Source: Candidatus Faecousia excrementigallinarum (GTDB lineage Bacteria; Bacillota; Clostridia; Oscillospirales; Oscillospiraceae). Taken from it: 42,820 nucleotides of DNA. Each line of letters opens with the position of its first letter. Position 1 is the stretch's first letter. The notes under the pieces were generated by a model. That model saw only the letters and a program-made list of their open reading frames with translations. It had not been told where the DNA came from and searched no databases. This document shows, piece after piece, positions 1 through 8,121 of the stretch. The stretch covers positions 1 through 42,820 of the forward strand of contig DVFK01000112.1 of the NCBI GenBank assembly GCA_018713285.1, in the 5' to 3' direction. Made by a program: the position numbers and the translations under genes.

Positions 1-58
1 CTCCCTCCGTCTTGGGGCTGCGCCCCAAGCCACCTCCCTCCCGGAGGGAGGTATTTAC
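1..58 (-). repeat. Dispersed intergenic repeat family A (minus orientation), truncated at window edge
   Basis: ctccctccgtcttggggctgcgccccaagccacctccctcccggagggaggtattt; about 50 nt identical to 22824-22880. Confidence 0.85.
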
Positions 59-78
59 GGAACCCTTCTACAAGGTAA

Positions 79-276
79 CGATACCGGGCACTGGAGGGGC
101 AGTAACGAATCGCAGAAAGCTATCGTGCGAAGTTGACACCGGGGGCACCCCGGCGGGCGGGTCAGGGAAAAAACGAATCGCAGAAAGCCATCGTGCGAAA
201 TTGACACCGGGGGCACCCCGGCGGGCGGGTCAGGGAAGTAACGATTCGCTGAAAGCTACCGTGCGAAATTGACTGC
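79..276 (+). repeat. Three tandem units of repeat family C, 68-bp period
   Basis: acga(a/t)tcgc(a/t)gaaagc..tgcgaa(g/a)ttgac starts at 105, 173 and 241; shared with 20590-20650, 21070-21133, 42185-42258, 42488-42640. Confidence 0.85.
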
Positions 277-290
277 GTCGGAAAAAATAC

Positions 291-319
291 TTGACAAACC
301 TTGAACTTCCCGGTAGAAT
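291..319 (+). promoter_or_regulatory. Sigma-A type promoter of ABC operon
   Basis: TTGACA - 17 nt - TAGAAT. Confidence 0.75.
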
Positions 320-323
320 ACAG

Positions 324-425
324 GCGGTTAGCAATGTCTAACCGCTTTTTCCTCTCTATAGGTTAGCGGACGCTAACAATATGTTGGCGTCCCAAATCTT
401 TGCTTTACAATTAGCCTATGCTAAC
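324..425 (+). promoter_or_regulatory. Leader/operator region with TTAGC/GCTAA inverted repeats and a T-tract hairpin
   Basis: GCGGTTAG-N6-CTAACCGC-TTTTT (324-350); GTTAGCG-ga-CGCTAAC (362-377); TTAGC-ctat-GCTAA (411-424). Confidence 0.6.
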
Positions 426-452
426 TGCCATACTTTCAGGGGGGTGATTCCC

Positions 453-2189
453 ATGATGAACAAGCGGCTGGTAAACACCGTGCCGGAGAGCAAAAAATAC
501 ATCGCCGCCAATGTGGCCTTTCAGTGGCTGGGGCTGCTGGCAAACATCGCCGTGATGACGGCCATTGCCGCATTCCTCCAGGCTCTGTATGGGGGGCAGG
601 TGTCCCAGACCCGGGTGCTTGCCACCGCCGCCATTGTCCTGGCGGGGGTGGGGATTCGGTTTGGCTGCACCCTGGCAGCTTCTGCCATGGGCTACCGGAG
701 CAGCCGGGCGGTAAAAAAGACCCTCCGGTCTGCCCTTTACCGAAAGCTACTAAGCCTTGGCAGCAGCTTCCGGCAGCAGGTCTCCACCTCCCAGGCGGTG
801 CAGGTGGCGGTGGAGGGGGTGGAGCAGCTGGAAACCTACTTTGGCTCCTACCTTCCCCAGCTGTTTTACGCCATGCTGGCACCCCTGACCCTCTTTGTGG
901 TCCTTGCTCCCATCAGCCTGGGAGCGGCGGCGGTGCTGTTTGTGTGCGTACCCCTCATCCCTGTGTCCATCATCCTGGTGCAGCGGTGGGCAAAAAAGCT
1001 ATTGTCTAAATACTGGGGGGAGTACACCGCCCTGGGGGACACCTTCCTGGAGAATTTGCAAGGGCTTACCACCACCAAAATCTACCAGACCGATGGCCTC
1101 AAGCAGGCGGAAATGAACGCCCAGGCGGAGCGGTTCCGGAAAATCACCATGAAGGTGCTGACCATGCAGCTAAACTCCATCACCATCATGGATTTGGTGG
1201 CCTATGGCGGCGCTGCCCTGGGGGCGGTGCTGGGGCTTTTGCAGCTAAGAGCCGGAACCGTGTCCCTCTTTGGGTGCCTCATGATTCTCCTTCTTTCTGC
1301 GGACTTTTTCCTTCCCATGCGGCTTTTAGGCTCCTTTTTCCACATCGCCATGAACGGCATGGCGGCCTGGGAGAAGATGGAGAACATTCTGGATCTGGAA
1401 ACCCCAGCCTCTGGCACCAAGAAGGTGCCGGAAGGGGCTGCCCTTTCCTGCCGGAATCTGTCCTTCTCCTATGACCCGGAGCGGCAGGTGCTTCAAAATG
1501 TGACATTGGACTTTCCCCGGGGGAGCTTTACCGCCATTGTGGGAGAAAGCGGCTGCGGCAAGTCCACCCTTGCTTCCCTCCTCATGGGCAGAAACACCGG
1601 CTTTACCGGAAGCCTCACCCTGGGGGGGATTCCTCTGGAAGAGATTTCCCAGGAGAGCCTCCTGAAAGCCGTCACCTACATCGGCCATCAAAGCTACCTC
1701 TTCAAGGGCACCGTCCGGGAAAACCTGGCCATGGCCTGCCCGGAGGCAACGGACGAGACCATGTGGGCTGTGTTGGAGCAGGTGAAGCTGTCGGATTATC
1801 TTCGGCAGGAGCAGGGGCTGGACACCCTCTTGCAGGAGCGGGGAGCAAACCTCTCCGGAGGGCAATGCCAGCGGCTGGCCCTGGCCCGGGGACTTCTCCA
1901 TGACAGCCCCATCTACATCTTTGACGAGGCCACCTCCAACATCGACGCGGAAAGCGAAAACCACATCGTTTCCCTGATTCAGGCCTTGGCGGGGAAGAAA
2001 ACCGTGATTATGATTTCCCACCGCCTGGCAAGCATCCGGGAGGCAGACAACATCTGTGTCCTGGAAAAAGGCCGGGTGGCAGAGTCCGGCACCCACCAGA
2101 GGCTTCTTAACCAAAAGGGCGTCTATGCCCGACTTTATACAGCCCAGCAGGAGCTGGAAACCTATGCACAAGGAGGCGTTGCCCTGTGA
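453..2189 (+). CDS. ABC transporter ATP-binding/permease protein (exporter half 1, CydD-like)
   Basis: Walker A GESGCGKST, LSGGQ, Walker B IYIFDEATS; N-terminal TM domain; ATG 453 preceded by AGGGGGG RBS. Confidence 0.9.
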   Translation: MMNKRLVNTVPESKKYIAANVAFQWLGLLANIAVMTAIAAFLQALYGGQVSQTRVLATAAIVLAGVGIRFGCTLAASAMGYRSSRAVKKTLRSALYRKLLSLGSSFRQQVSTSQAVQVAVEGVEQLETYFGSYLPQLFYAMLAPLTLFVVLAPISLGAAAVLFVCVPLIPVSIILVQRWAKKLLSKYWGEYTALGDTFLENLQGLTTTKIYQTDGLKQAEMNAQAERFRKITMKVLTMQLNSITIMDLVAYGGAALGAVLGLLQLRAGTVSLFGCLMILLLSADFFLPMRLLGSFFHIAMNGMAAWEKMENILDLETPASGTKKVPEGAALSCRNLSFSYDPERQVLQNVTLDFPRGSFTAIVGESGCGKSTLASLLMGRNTGFTGSLTLGGIPLEEISQESLLKAVTYIGHQSYLFKGTVRENLAMACPEATDETMWAVLEQVKLSDYLRQEQGLDTLLQERGANLSGGQCQRLALARGLLHDSPIYIFDEATSNIDAESENHIVSLIQALAGKKTVIMISHRLASIREADNICVLEKGRVAESGTHQRLLNQKGVYARLYTAQQELETYAQGGVAL

Positions 2190-3826
2190 AAAAAAGCGGA
2201 TTTACTGTCATGTCCCGGCTTATCGGCCTGGTGAAGCCCCTCTCCGGCTACATGGTGCTGGCGGTGGGGCTGGGGGTGCTGGGGCACCTGTGTGCCACCG
2301 GCATTACGGTGCTGGGGGGCTTTGGGATTTTGCAGATTCTGGGGCTTTCCGCCCCTCTGACCCTGGGAGGGGTGTTCGCCCTTCTGGCGGTGGCGGCGGT
2401 GCTCCGGGGCCTGCTCCGGTATGGGGAGCAGTCCTGCAACCACTTTATCGCCTTCAAGCTTTTAGCACTTCTCCGGGACAGGGTGTTCACCGCCCTGCGG
2501 CGGCTGTGCCCTGCCAAGCTGGAGGGGAAGGACCGGGGAAACCTCATCAGCCTTATCACCTCGGACATTGAGCTTTTGGAGGTGTTTTACGCCCACACCA
2601 TTTCCCCCATCTGCATTGCAGTGCTGTTCTGCCTGGGGGTGGGGGCGTTTCTGGGAAGCTGCCATGTGCTTCTGGGACTTTACGCCCTGATGGCTTATCT
2701 TCTGGTGGGGGTGGTGATTCCCCTGGCCACCTCCAAGCTCAGCCGGGACCGGGGACTGCGGTTCCGGGAGCAGGCGGGGGACCTGTCCGCCTTTGTGCTG
2801 GACAGCCTCCGGGGTCTGCCGGAGATTCAGCAGTACGGCAGGGGAGAGGCCCGGCTGCAGGAGATGGAAAGCCGCACCGCCGCCCTTTCCCGGGTGGAAA
2901 AGGCCATGAAGGCCGCCGCCGGGGGGAACGCCGCCGTCACCGGAGGGGTGATTCTCCTGCTGGATCTGGGGATGCTCCTGCTTGCTTCCCAGCTTCTGGG
3001 CTTTTCCGGAAGCCTGATTGCCACCCTGACCCTCATGGGCTCTTTCGGCCCGGTGGTGGCTCTGGCGGCTCTGGGAGCCACCTTGCAGAGTACCTTCGCC
3101 GCCGGAAACCGGGTGCTGTCCCTTCTGGATGAGTCTCCGGTGGTGGAGGAGATTACCGGCAAGCCCCCGGTGGAATTTTCCGGGGCAACTGCGAAAAACG
3201 TCACCTTTTCCTATGAAAATGAGGAAATTCTCCGGGATTTCTCCCTGGAAATCCCCAAAAACACCATTGTGGGCATCACCGGCCGCTCCGGCTCCGGAAA
3301 GTCCACCCTCTTAAAGCTCTTTATGCGTTTCTGGCAGACCGGTTCCGGTCAGGTGGCAATCGGGGAAACCTCGGTGGAGGACATCAACACCGGAAATCTT
3401 CGGCAGATGGAAAGCTTCGTCACCCAGACCACCCACCTGTTCCAGGATACCATTCGGGGCAATCTGAAAATCGCCAAGCCGGAGGCAACGGAAGAAGAAC
3501 TGATTGCCGCCTGCAAAAAGGCCTCCATCCACGACTTCATCATGACCCTGCCCAAGGGCTATGACACCCAGGTAGGGGAGCTGGGGGACAGCCTCTCCGG
3601 GGGAGAGCGGCAGCGGTTGGGTCTTGCCCGGGCTTTCCTCCACGACGCTCCCTTCCTCCTGCTGGATGAGCCTACCAGCAATTTGGACAGCCTGAACGAG
3701 GGCGTGATTCTCAAATCCCTCCATAAGTCCTGCCGGGACAAGACCCTGATTCTGGTATCCCACCGAAAGTCCACCATGGGCATTGCTGGGAAGGTCTGCT
3801 CCGTGGAAAACGGGAGGGTCAGCTGA
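2186..3826 (+). CDS. ABC transporter ATP-binding/permease protein (exporter half 2)
   Basis: GRSGSGKST, LSGGERQRLGLARA, LLLDEPTSNLD; 4-nt overlap with upstream CDS. Confidence 0.9.
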   Translation: MKKSGFTVMSRLIGLVKPLSGYMVLAVGLGVLGHLCATGITVLGGFGILQILGLSAPLTLGGVFALLAVAAVLRGLLRYGEQSCNHFIAFKLLALLRDRVFTALRRLCPAKLEGKDRGNLISLITSDIELLEVFYAHTISPICIAVLFCLGVGAFLGSCHVLLGLYALMAYLLVGVVIPLATSKLSRDRGLRFREQAGDLSAFVLDSLRGLPEIQQYGRGEARLQEMESRTAALSRVEKAMKAAAGGNAAVTGGVILLLDLGMLLLASQLLGFSGSLIATLTLMGSFGPVVALAALGATLQSTFAAGNRVLSLLDESPVVEEITGKPPVEFSGATAKNVTFSYENEEILRDFSLEIPKNTIVGITGRSGSGKSTLLKLFMRFWQTGSGQVAIGETSVEDINTGNLRQMESFVTQTTHLFQDTIRGNLKIAKPEATEEELIAACKKASIHDFIMTLPKGYDTQVGELGDSLSGGERQRLGLARAFLHDAPFLLLDEPTSNLDSLNEGVILKSLHKSCRDKTLILVSHRKSTMGIAGKVCSVENGRVS

Positions 3827-4149
3827 TGGAAGCAAACCTGGAAAAGAAAATCCTGAAAGAAATGATTGGCCTTTACTGCCGGAAAAACCACAAAACCAAA
3901 ACCCTCTGCCCGGACTGCGCCCGGCTGGAAGCCTACGCCCTGGAGCGAATCGAAAAATGCCCCTTCCGTAAGACCAAAACCTTCTGCTCCTCCTGCAAGG
4001 TGCACTGCTACCGCAAGGATATGCGTCAGCAAATCCGGAAGGTGATGGCCTTCTCCGGCCCCAGACTGCTGCTTTCCCACCCGGTGCTGGTGGTACGCCA
4101 CGGGCTGGAGACCCTGAAAGACAAGAAAAGAAAGGACAAAAACCCATGA
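3826..4149 (+). CDS. YgbA-like (nitrous oxide-stimulated promoter family) Cys-rich protein
   Basis: MIGLYCRKNHKTKTLCPDCARLEAYALERIEKCPFRKTKTFCSSCKVHCYRKDMRQQIRKVM is characteristic of the YgbA family. Confidence 0.8.
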   Translation: MEANLEKKILKEMIGLYCRKNHKTKTLCPDCARLEAYALERIEKCPFRKTKTFCSSCKVHCYRKDMRQQIRKVMAFSGPRLLLSHPVLVVRHGLETLKDKKRKDKNP

Positions 4150-4535
4150 AACGAGTATGTTATATTGTATTGGGCTGTATCGGTGTGGGGCTGGGAGCCC
4201 TGGGTGCGGTGCTGCCTCTGCTTCCTGCCTTTCCCTTTCTCATGCTTGCCGCCTGGAGCTTTGCCAAAAGCTCCAAAAGGCTGGATGCCTGGTTCAAGGG
4301 TACCAAGCTTTACAAAAACAACTTAGCAGACTTTGCCGCCGGGCGGGGGATGACGAAAAAGACAAAGGTGCGGATTATGCTCACCGTCACGGCCCTTATG
4401 AGCATCGGCTTCGGGATTATGGGCAGCCGGGGGATTTACGCCGGGTGCATCACCCTTGCCTGCGTGTGGGTGTTTCACATCCTCTACTTTGTCTTTGGGG
4501 TCAAGACCCTGGTAAAGGAAGGGGAGATGGCATGA
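4146..4535 (+). CDS. DUF454 (YbaN-like) inner membrane protein
   Basis: GALGAVLPLLPAFPFLMLAAWSFAKSSKRLDAWF..; ATGA overlap with upstream gene. Confidence 0.85.
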   Translation: MKRVCYIVLGCIGVGLGALGAVLPLLPAFPFLMLAAWSFAKSSKRLDAWFKGTKLYKNNLADFAAGRGMTKKTKVRIMLTVTALMSIGFGIMGSRGIYAGCITLACVWVFHILYFVFGVKTLVKEGEMA

Positions 4536-4858
4536 AGAAAATCCTGGGCATTTTGCTGCTGGTGAGCTTTCTTGCCACCGTATCCGTACCTTTAACCGGG
4601 GTGATTGTCCACAAGCTGGCTTCCACGGTCTTTCTGCTTCTCAGCCTGGTGCACATGGTCACCGCCCGGCGGAAAAGCAAGCTGGGATGGATTCTGCTGG
4701 CGCTGGTGATTGCCGCCTTTGCCTCCGGCATCCTGGGGATGATTCTAGATGATTATCCGGTGGTTCTGGGGCTTCACAAGCTTCTCTCCCTGGGAAGCGT
4801 TTTCGCCCTGGGACTTCACAGCGCCGTATATTTTCGCAGAAAAAGGGAAAGGGATTGA
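4532..4858 (+). CDS. DUF4405-like small membrane protein
   Basis: MKKILGILLLVSFLATVSVPLTGVIVHKLASTVFLLLSLVHMV; conserved His; overlaps DUF454 stop. Confidence 0.65.
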   Translation: MKKILGILLLVSFLATVSVPLTGVIVHKLASTVFLLLSLVHMVTARRKSKLGWILLALVIAAFASGILGMILDDYPVVLGLHKLLSLGSVFALGLHSAVYFRRKRERD

Positions 4859-4894
4859 CAAGCTTTCCTTCCCATGTTACAATTTTAGAAGAAA

Positions 4895-5080
4895 ATGCAA
4901 AGTGCCCCTGTCCTCGTGTGGAGGCTGGGGAGAATAGGGAACCCGGTGAGAATCCGGGACGGTACCGCCGCTGTATGCGTGGAGGTGCCGGGCGTGACGA
5001 AAGTCGGTCATTGGGATTTTTCCTGAGAAGGCTGCCCGGTTGCCTGTGAAGCGTAAGTCAGAAGACCTGCTTGTGCACAT
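4895..5080 (+). ncRNA. Cobalamin (AdoCbl) riboswitch
   Basis: aatagggaacccggtgagaatccgggacggtaccgccgctgta ... gtaagtcagaagacctgc B12-box; upstream of cbiMNQO. Confidence 0.93.
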
Positions 5081-5127
5081 ATGGCCGAAGGGTTATCCCT
5101 CCGGCAACTTTTAAGCGGCAGAAAACG

Positions 5128-5166
5128 GCTGCCCCGGTCTATCCTTTGGGCTGGGGCAGCTTTTTT
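5128..5166 (+). terminator. Intrinsic terminator downstream of riboswitch
   Basis: GCTGCCCC...GGGGCAGC-TTTTTT. Confidence 0.85.
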
Positions 5167-5428
5167 GTCGGGGAGCAGGTACGGCCTTTTTGCGCCGGAA
5201 GCGATCCTCAGGGCCCGGGGAACGTTTTATGGAAATAGGGGAAACTCTGAATCAATCGTCTGCGGCTGGATAGCGGATCTTTTTTGCCATCCATGCAGAA
5301 TGAAAAACAGGAAATACATACAGTATTCCGCTGTTTTCCATTCTTTTGCCTGTCAAAAAATCTCTCGCTACCAGCTCTTGCCGATTCCTTCAGAGCTTCC
5401 TGAGACTTAGAAAAAGGATGATTTTAAC

Positions 5429-6136
5429 ATGAAAAGATGGCTGAAAAACGCATATTTTCTCCTGGCTTTGGGGTGTATTGTGCTTCCTCTGCGAGCCAGC
5501 GCCATGCACATCGGGGAAGGCTTCCTGCCTGCGGGATGGAGCATTGCCTGGGGACTCCTGTGCCTGCCCTTCCTGATTTACGGCCTGGTGGGGATGAAAA
5601 AGCGGATTGCCGCTACCCCCAAGGTGAAGATTCTCCTTGCCATGTGCGGCGCCTTTGCCTTTGTCCTCTCCGCCCTGAAAATCCCCTCCGTCACCGGCTC
5701 TTGCAGCCACCCCACCGGTGTGGGTCTGGGTGCGGTGCTGTTCGGACCGGGAATCACCTCCGTGCTGGGCTTCATTGTCCTGGTGTTCCAGGCGCTCCTT
5801 CTTGCCCACGGCGGTATCACCACCCTGGGTGCCAACACCTTCTCCATGGCCATTGCCGGCCCGGTGGTTGCCTGGCTGGTGTTCAAGGGCTTGAAGAAGG
5901 CGAAGGTTTCCACCGGCATCTGTGTCTTTGCCGCCGCCTGCCTGGGAGATTTGCTGACTTACGTGGTCACCTCCATTCAGCTGGGTGTGGTTTACGGCGG
6001 TTTCGTAAAGTTTTTGGGAGTGTTTGCCCTGACCCAGATTCCCCTGGCCATCGCGGAAGGACTGCTTACCGTGGTGATTTTTAACATCTTAGAAAAGTAC
6101 AGCCGTCAGGAGCTACAGGAGCTTTCCGTACTGTAA
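5429..6136 (+). CDS. cbiM: Cobalt ECF transporter component CbiM
   Basis: Signal sequence then [16 protein letters not shown] (CbiM N-terminal metal-binding motif). Confidence 0.95.
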   Translation: MKRWLKNAYFLLALGCIVLPLRASAMHIGEGFLPAGWSIAWGLLCLPFLIYGLVGMKKRIAATPKVKILLAMCGAFAFVLSALKIPSVTGSCSHPTGVGLGAVLFGPGITSVLGFIVLVFQALLLAHGGITTLGANTFSMAIAGPVVAWLVFKGLKKAKVSTGICVFAAACLGDLLTYVVTSIQLGVVYGGFVKFLGVFALTQIPLAIAEGLLTVVIFNILEKYSRQELQELSVL

Positions 6137-6148
6137 GGAGGAAAAACC

Positions 6149-6433
6149 ATGAAACTTTGGCAGAAAAATCTGATTTTAATTCTCATTGTGGTGCTGCTGG
6201 CGGCAATCCCTCTGTGGCTGTGCCGGGATGCGGAGTTCGGCGGTGCCGACGGACAGGCAGAAGAAGTGATTATGGAGCTGGCGCCGGACTACGAGCCCAT
6301 CTTCTCCCCCATTTTTGAGCCTGCCAGCGGCGAGATTGAGTCCCTTCTCTTTGCCCTCCAGGCCGCCATCGGCTCCGGTGTGGTGTTCTTCTGCATCGGC
6401 TACATGGTAGGCAAGCGCAAAAAGGCCGACTGA
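6149..6433 (+). CDS. cbiN: Cobalt transport protein CbiN
   Basis: 94 aa, two TM segments, position between cbiM and cbiQ. Confidence 0.9.
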   Translation: MKLWQKNLILILIVVLLAAIPLWLCRDAEFGGADGQAEEVIMELAPDYEPIFSPIFEPASGEIESLLFALQAAIGSGVVFFCIGYMVGKRKKAD

Positions 6434-6434
6434 T

Positions 6435-7211
6435 ATGGGGACGGATCGATACGCATACAGCTCCCGGCTCCGGCGGATGAACCCGGCGGCCAAGGCCTTT
6501 TTAAGCCTTCTGGCCCTGACCCTGTGCCTGATTTTCGGGGGCATTGCCCCGGGGGTGTTTACCCTTCTTTTCATGGGGTTTCTGACGGTTTTCTGGGGAA
6601 AAATCCCCTTCCGGGTGTTTTTTCGGTTCCTGCTGGTGCCCTTGACCTTTCTCCTTCTGGGGTGCCTCACCATCGGCGTGGGGCTTCACCCGGCGGACAC
6701 CCCTGTGGTGGCGGCGATTCCGGTAGGGGGGAAGCTCCTGGGCTTTACCCAGGGGTCTATATTGCAGATGCTTTCCATTTGCAGCAAGTCCATGGGGGTC
6801 ATGGCGGCGGTGTATTTTCTCACCCTCACCACCCCCATGACGGACCTGACCCAGGGCCTGTCCCGGCTCCACATCCCGGGACTGCTCATCGAGCTGATGG
6901 AGCTGATCTATCGATTCATCTTTGTGCTGTGGGAAACGGCGGGGCAAATCCGCACCGCCCAGGAATCCCGGCTGGGCTACCGGGGCTTTGCCCGGAGCCT
7001 CCGCTCCCTGGGAATGCTCGCCTCCATGGTGTTTTTAAGAGCCTGGAAAAAGGCCGACCGGGTGTACTGCGCCCTGGAATCCCGGGGCTACACCGGCACC
7101 TTGAAAACCCTGCCGGAGGGCTATGAAAAGGGAACGTTCTGCTATTTTTGGGCAGCCCTGATTCTTTCCGGGCAGGTTTTATGTTATCTGTGGGAGGCGG
7201 GAATACTGTGA
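6435..7211 (+). CDS. cbiQ: Cobalt ECF transporter transmembrane protein CbiQ
   Basis: CbiQ-like TM protein with ESRGY motif. Confidence 0.93.
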   Translation: MGTDRYAYSSRLRRMNPAAKAFLSLLALTLCLIFGGIAPGVFTLLFMGFLTVFWGKIPFRVFFRFLLVPLTFLLLGCLTIGVGLHPADTPVVAAIPVGGKLLGFTQGSILQMLSICSKSMGVMAAVYFLTLTTPMTDLTQGLSRLHIPGLLIELMELIYRFIFVLWETAGQIRTAQESRLGYRGFARSLRSLGMLASMVFLRAWKKADRVYCALESRGYTGTLKTLPEGYEKGTFCYFWAALILSGQVLCYLWEAGIL

Positions 7212-8059
7212 GCCAATATGCCATTGAAGCGAGGAATCTTCACTATACCTATTCCGACGGCACCAAAGCCTTAAATGGGGTGGACTTTTCCGCCCAGGCA
7301 GGAAAAATCACGGGAATTTTAGGCAGCAACGGCGCCGGAAAGTCCACGCTGTTTTTGAACCTGAACGGTGTCTGTACCCCGGAGGAGGGGGAAGTGTACC
7401 TTGCCGGGGAGAAAATCACCTACAACCGGAAGGGCATCGCCCGGCTGCGTCAGGGGGTGGGGATTGTGTTCCAGAACCCGGACGACCAGCTGTTTTCTGC
7501 GGATGTGTACCGGGATATCTCCTTTGGCCCGGTGAATCTGGGACTGCCCCCGGAGGAGGTACACCGCCGGGTGGAGAAGGTCATGGAGCAAATGGACATC
7601 ACGTCGCTCAAGGACAAGCCCACCCATGCCCTCTCCTATGGTCAGAAAAAGCGGGTGGCCATCGCCGGGGTGCTGGCCATGGAGCCGGAGGTCATCATCC
7701 TGGATGAGCCCACCGCCGGCCTGGACCCCCAGGGGGTGAGCAGCATCGGGAAGGTCCTCCGGGAAATTCGGGATCAGCTCCACATCACCATCCTCCTGTC
7801 CACCCACGACATGGACATGGTGCCGCTGCTGTGCGATTACTGCTACCTCCTCTCTGAGGGCAAGGTCCAGTCCCAGGGCACCCCGGAGGAGCTGTTCTCC
7901 CAGCCGGAGCTGCTGCGACGCCACCGCCTCCGGCTGCCAAGAATCAGCCACCTGATGGAGCTTCTCCAGAAAAAAGACGGCATAGGCCCCGGCAGCCGAG
8001 TCTGCACCATCTCCCAGGCCAGGATAGAACTCCGCCGCCTCCTGAAAACAAACCATTAA
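7208..8059 (+). CDS. cbiO: Cobalt ECF transporter ATPase CbiO (GTG start overlapping cbiQ stop)
   Basis: GSNGAGKSTLFLNLNG, FQNPDDQLF, LSYGQKKRVAIAGVLA, ILDEPTAGLDPQG. Confidence 0.93.
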   Translation: MSQYAIEARNLHYTYSDGTKALNGVDFSAQAGKITGILGSNGAGKSTLFLNLNGVCTPEEGEVYLAGEKITYNRKGIARLRQGVGIVFQNPDDQLFSADVYRDISFGPVNLGLPPEEVHRRVEKVMEQMDITSLKDKPTHALSYGQKKRVAIAGVLAMEPEVIILDEPTAGLDPQGVSSIGKVLREIRDQLHITILLSTHDMDMVPLLCDYCYLLSEGKVQSQGTPEELFSQPELLRRHRLRLPRISHLMELLQKKDGIGPGSRVCTISQARIELRRLLKTNH

Positions 8060-8069
8060 CCATACTTTT

Positions 8070-8112
8070 AACCCCCTCCTTTTCGACATTCCCGAAAAGG
8101 AGGGGGTTTGGT
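8070..8112 (+). terminator. Intrinsic terminator of cbi operon (bidirectional-looking)
   Basis: ACCCCCTCCTTTTCG-N-CGAAAAGGAGGGGGTTT. Confidence 0.8.
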
Positions 8113-8121
8113 TTGGCGGGG

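Noticed and set aside
105-145. Pseudoknot in repeat C (ACGAT/ATCGT interleaved with TCGCA/TGCGA)
   Set aside because: Pairing holds in one copy (20600-20640) but breaks without compensation in others (42200, 42510).
79-276. CRISPR-like reading of the 68-bp tandem array
   Set aside because: Units are contiguous near-identical 68-mers with no variable spacers.
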